23,931 bases of DNA from JAXHUH01 sp034211175 (GTDB lineage Bacteria; Actinomycetota; Acidimicrobiia; Acidimicrobiales; CAIXPF01): positions 1-23,931 of the forward strand of contig JAXHUH010000209.1 of assembly GCA_034211175.1 (NCBI GenBank), written 5' to 3'. This document shows, one piece after another, positions 22,444-23,931 of this stretch. Every line of letters begins with the position of its first letter. Within the stretch, counting starts at the first letter, position 1. The notes below the pieces were generated by a model. The model worked only from the letters and a program-made list of their open reading frames with translations, ran no database searches and was not told where the DNA came from. The position numbers were made by a program, and so were the translations under genes.

Positions 22444-23747
22444 GCCGCGACCTCGAGCACCGCGACCTCGAGCACCGCAACCCCGAGAACCGCGACCGGG
22501 CCGGGTTCCCGCCGAAGAGCCGCTCCGAGGACCGCCGCGACGCCGGCCCGCTCAGCGATCGACGAGCCATCACCCTCGTGGCCCGCCGCGAGGTGCGGGA
22601 CCGCCTGCGCCAACGATCGTTCCTGCTCGGGGTCGGGGTGATGGTGCTGTTCGTCGTCGCCGCCGTCGTCCTGCCGAGTGTCCTCGATCGCGACCGCACC
22701 ACCACCTACGACCTCGCCGTCGTCGCCGACCAGCCGGCCGCCGCGGCGACCGCGGTGCGGGCGGCGGCGATGCGGCTCGACCGGGAGGTCGCGATCGAGC
22801 CGCACGACGACCGCGGCGCGGCCGAGGCCGCGCTGCTCGACGGCTCGATCGACGCCGCGCTCGTCGACGGCGACGAGCTGCTGTCCACCGATGGCGTCGA
22901 CGACGCGCTCGTCGAGGTGGTCGAGGTCGCCCGCGCCCAGCTCGCCGTGGCCGACAACCTCGACGCCGTCGGCGTCGACCCCGACCGCGCCGCCGACGTG
23001 CTCCGCCCACCGGACGACGTCGCGCTCGTCGAGCTGCGCGCCACCGATCCCGGTGACGAACCGTCCGACCTCGACCGGGCGCTCGGGGTGATCAGCGCGT
23101 TCCTGCTGTTCTCGGCGGTGACGTCGACGTCCAACCTGATCCTCACCGGCACGATGGAGGAGAAGACCAACAAGGTCGTCGAGGTGATGCTCGGGACGCT
23201 GCGGCCCCGCCACCTGCTCGCCGGCAAGCTCATCGGGCTCGGGCTGTTGGGCCTCGGGCAGATGGTGGTGCTCGCCGCAGCGGGGCTCGGCACGGGCCTG
23301 GCGCTCGACCGGCTCGACCTGCCCGACATCCCGCTCCCGCTCGTCGGGATGGTGTTCCTGTACTTCTTCGGCGGCTTCGTCCTGTACTCGGCGCTCTACG
23401 CGGTGGCCGGCGCGATGTCGTCGACCGCGGAGGACGCCCAGTCGGCGGCCGCGCCGATCGTGATCGCCCTGCTCGCCGGGTGGGTCGTGGCCGCCGCCGT
23501 GATCCCCGAGAACCCCGACGGCACCCTGGCCCGGGTGGTGTCGCTGTTCCCGTTCACCGCGTCGGTGGCGATGCCGGCCCGGGTGGCGATCGGCGACGTC
23601 CCGCTGTGGGAGCTCGGCTTGTCGCTGGCGAACCTCGCCGCGACGACGTGGGGGACGGTGCGCCTCGGCGCCCGCCTGTACTCGTCGGCGATCCTGTCGA
23701 CCTCGGCGTTCGAGTGGCGCCGCCTCCTCCGCTTCCGCTCGACCTGA
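22440..23747 (+). CDS. ABC-2 exporter permease (NatB/YhaP-like)
   Basis: A 435-residue membrane partner of the preceding ATPase. After a charged cytoplasmic N terminus of about 55 residues, one helix (about 62-80, LGVGVMVLFVVAAVVLPSVL) leads to a large external domain (about 82-210), then five or so helices from about 217 to the end. The cytoplasmic loop GTMEEKTNKVVEVMLGTLRP followed by HLLAGKLIG is the hallmark of NatB-type permeases. The first residues contain a direct repeat (RDLEH twice, then RNPEN), which is unusual for the family. The ATG overlaps the ATPase stop. Two hairpins follow the stop codon. Confidence 0.9.
   Translation: MSRDLEHRDLEHRNPENRDRAGFPPKSRSEDRRDAGPLSDRRAITLVARREVRDRLRQRSFLLGVGVMVLFVVAAVVLPSVLDRDRTTTYDLAVVADQPAAAATAVRAAAMRLDREVAIEPHDDRGAAEAALLDGSIDAALVDGDELLSTDGVDDALVEVVEVARAQLAVADNLDAVGVDPDRAADVLRPPDDVALVELRATDPGDEPSDLDRALGVISAFLLFSAVTSTSNLILTGTMEEKTNKVVEVMLGTLRPRHLLAGKLIGLGLLGLGQMVVLAAAGLGTGLALDRLDLPDIPLPLVGMVFLYFFGGFVLYSALYAVAGAMSSTAEDAQSAAAPIVIALLAGWVVAAAVIPENPDGTLARVVSLFPFTASVAMPARVAIGDVPLWELGLSLANLAATTWGTVRLGARLYSSAILSTSAFEWRRLLRFRST
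22446..22490 (+). repeat. Three tandem 15-bp units inside the NatB-like gene
   Basis: cgcgacctcgagcac occurs twice in a row, followed by a diverged third copy (cgcaaccccgagaac). They encode RDLEH, RDLEH and RNPEN at residues 3-17 of the permease. The length is a multiple of three, so the frame is kept. It is likely slippage in a disordered cytoplasmic tail. Confidence 0.8.
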
Positions 23748-23748
23748 C

Positions 23749-23762
23749 CGCCCGAGCGGGCG
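23749..23762 (+). terminator. Hairpin directly after the NatB-like gene
   Basis: CGCCC (23749-23753) and GGGCG (23758-23762) form a 5-bp stem with a GAGC loop, 1 base after the stop codon. The stem is short and without a T tract, so only a candidate terminator. Confidence 0.35.
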
Positions 23763-23773
23763 AGCCGGGGGTC

Positions 23774-23809
23774 CATCCCGGGACGTAGGGGTGCTCCACC
23801 CCCGGGATG
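23774..23809. terminator. Larger GC-rich hairpin close to the composition break
   Basis: CATCCCGGG (23774-23782) and CCCGGGATG (23801-23809) are perfect 9-base arms; inside, GGTG and CACC pair around a CTC loop. It could be the terminator of the exporter operon or a dispersed repeat. Its right arm ends exactly where the sequence changes to lower GC. Confidence 0.45.
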
Positions 23810-23810
23810 A

Positions 23811-23931
23811 ATTTTGGATGGCAATATAGTCGTTGCTGCCATCAAAGCGCAGTCCGCCATCCAGGCTGCCCAGGTCGATGGTGCGGCCAGAGGCGTCAAA
23901 GCTGCCGCCGGTGATAAACCGCAGGTTAAAA
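23811..23931 (-). CDS. Fragment of a LamG/concanavalin-like protein in foreign-looking DNA
   Basis: The last ~121 bases are about 56% GC by count and keep one open frame on the minus strand from base 23930. It reads FNLRFITGGSFDASG and, further on, GGLRFDGSNDYIAIQN. The phrase LRFDGSNDYIAI is the classic opening of LamG / concanavalin-A-like domains in secreted adhesins and glycan-binding proteins. Codons such as TTT, GAT, TAT, ATT and AAT are frequent here but rare in the neighbouring genes. The frame does not continue as protein-like sequence past about 23810. It lies at the very end of the window, so a chimeric contig end is the simplest reading; recent gene transfer is less likely. Confidence 0.55.

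Noticed and set aside
1..23931. CRISPR arrays, tRNA or rRNA genes, insertion-sequence ends, toxin-antitoxin pairs
   Set aside because: I looked in all gaps on both strands and saw no spaced direct repeats, cloverleaf-like segments, transposase frames with terminal repeats, or small paired genes of that type.

Overview
The window looks like chromosomal DNA of a very GC-rich actinobacterium. By eye it is roughly 70-75% GC, third codon positions are almost always G or C, GTG starts are frequent, and several genes have a -10 box but no ribosome binding site. The set of high-GC lipoproteins, a Crp-type regulator, an ACAD10-type phosphotransferase and ABC-2 exporters would suit Acidimicrobiia or a relative. 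That placement is inference; no rRNA, tRNA or marker gene is present. I see no CRISPR array, insertion sequence or prophage.

Layout. Positions 1-1527 (minus strand) hold a nucleotide-sugar type epimerase translationally coupled to a YbhN/LPG-synthase-type membrane protein cut by the left edge. Divergent from it, 1680-8460 (plus) is a compact five-gene operon: Fe(III)-binding lipoprotein, fused two-domain permease, ATPase, a FAD-dependent amine-oxidase-like enzyme and a GT-C-like membrane glycosyltransferase. Next comes a large polytopic membrane protein with an external SGNH hydrolase domain (8532-10961, minus). Divergent from that is a TetR regulator coupled to a dienelactone-hydrolase-like enzyme (11175-12670), with a near-perfect operator in its promoter.

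A NarL-type two-component system (12704-14493, minus) is divergent from an ABC-2 exporter (14658-16405); a 20-bp palindrome lies between them. Minus-strand genes follow: a small anchored four-cysteine protein, a Crp/Fnr regulator and a secreted SGNH lipoprotein with an Ig-like domain. A DUF4352-like lipoprotein (plus) converges on an ACAD10/LvaA-like phosphotransferase (minus) across a gap holding three strong hairpins. The last complete genes are a NatA/NatB-like ABC exporter (21556-23747).

The final ~120 bases are a different kind of DNA: about 56% GC, other codon choices, and an open frame on the minus strand that reads as part of a LamG/concanavalin-like protein. This is most simply a chimeric contig end. 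Seven adjacent gene pairs share 4-bp GTGA/ATGA stop-start overlaps, so much of the region is expressed as tight, coupled operons. Functional themes are metal uptake, envelope glycan or lipid modification, export, and signal-controlled regulation. I did not find a clear new defence or mobile system. The most unusual protein is the 809-residue multi-spanning SGNH enzyme.
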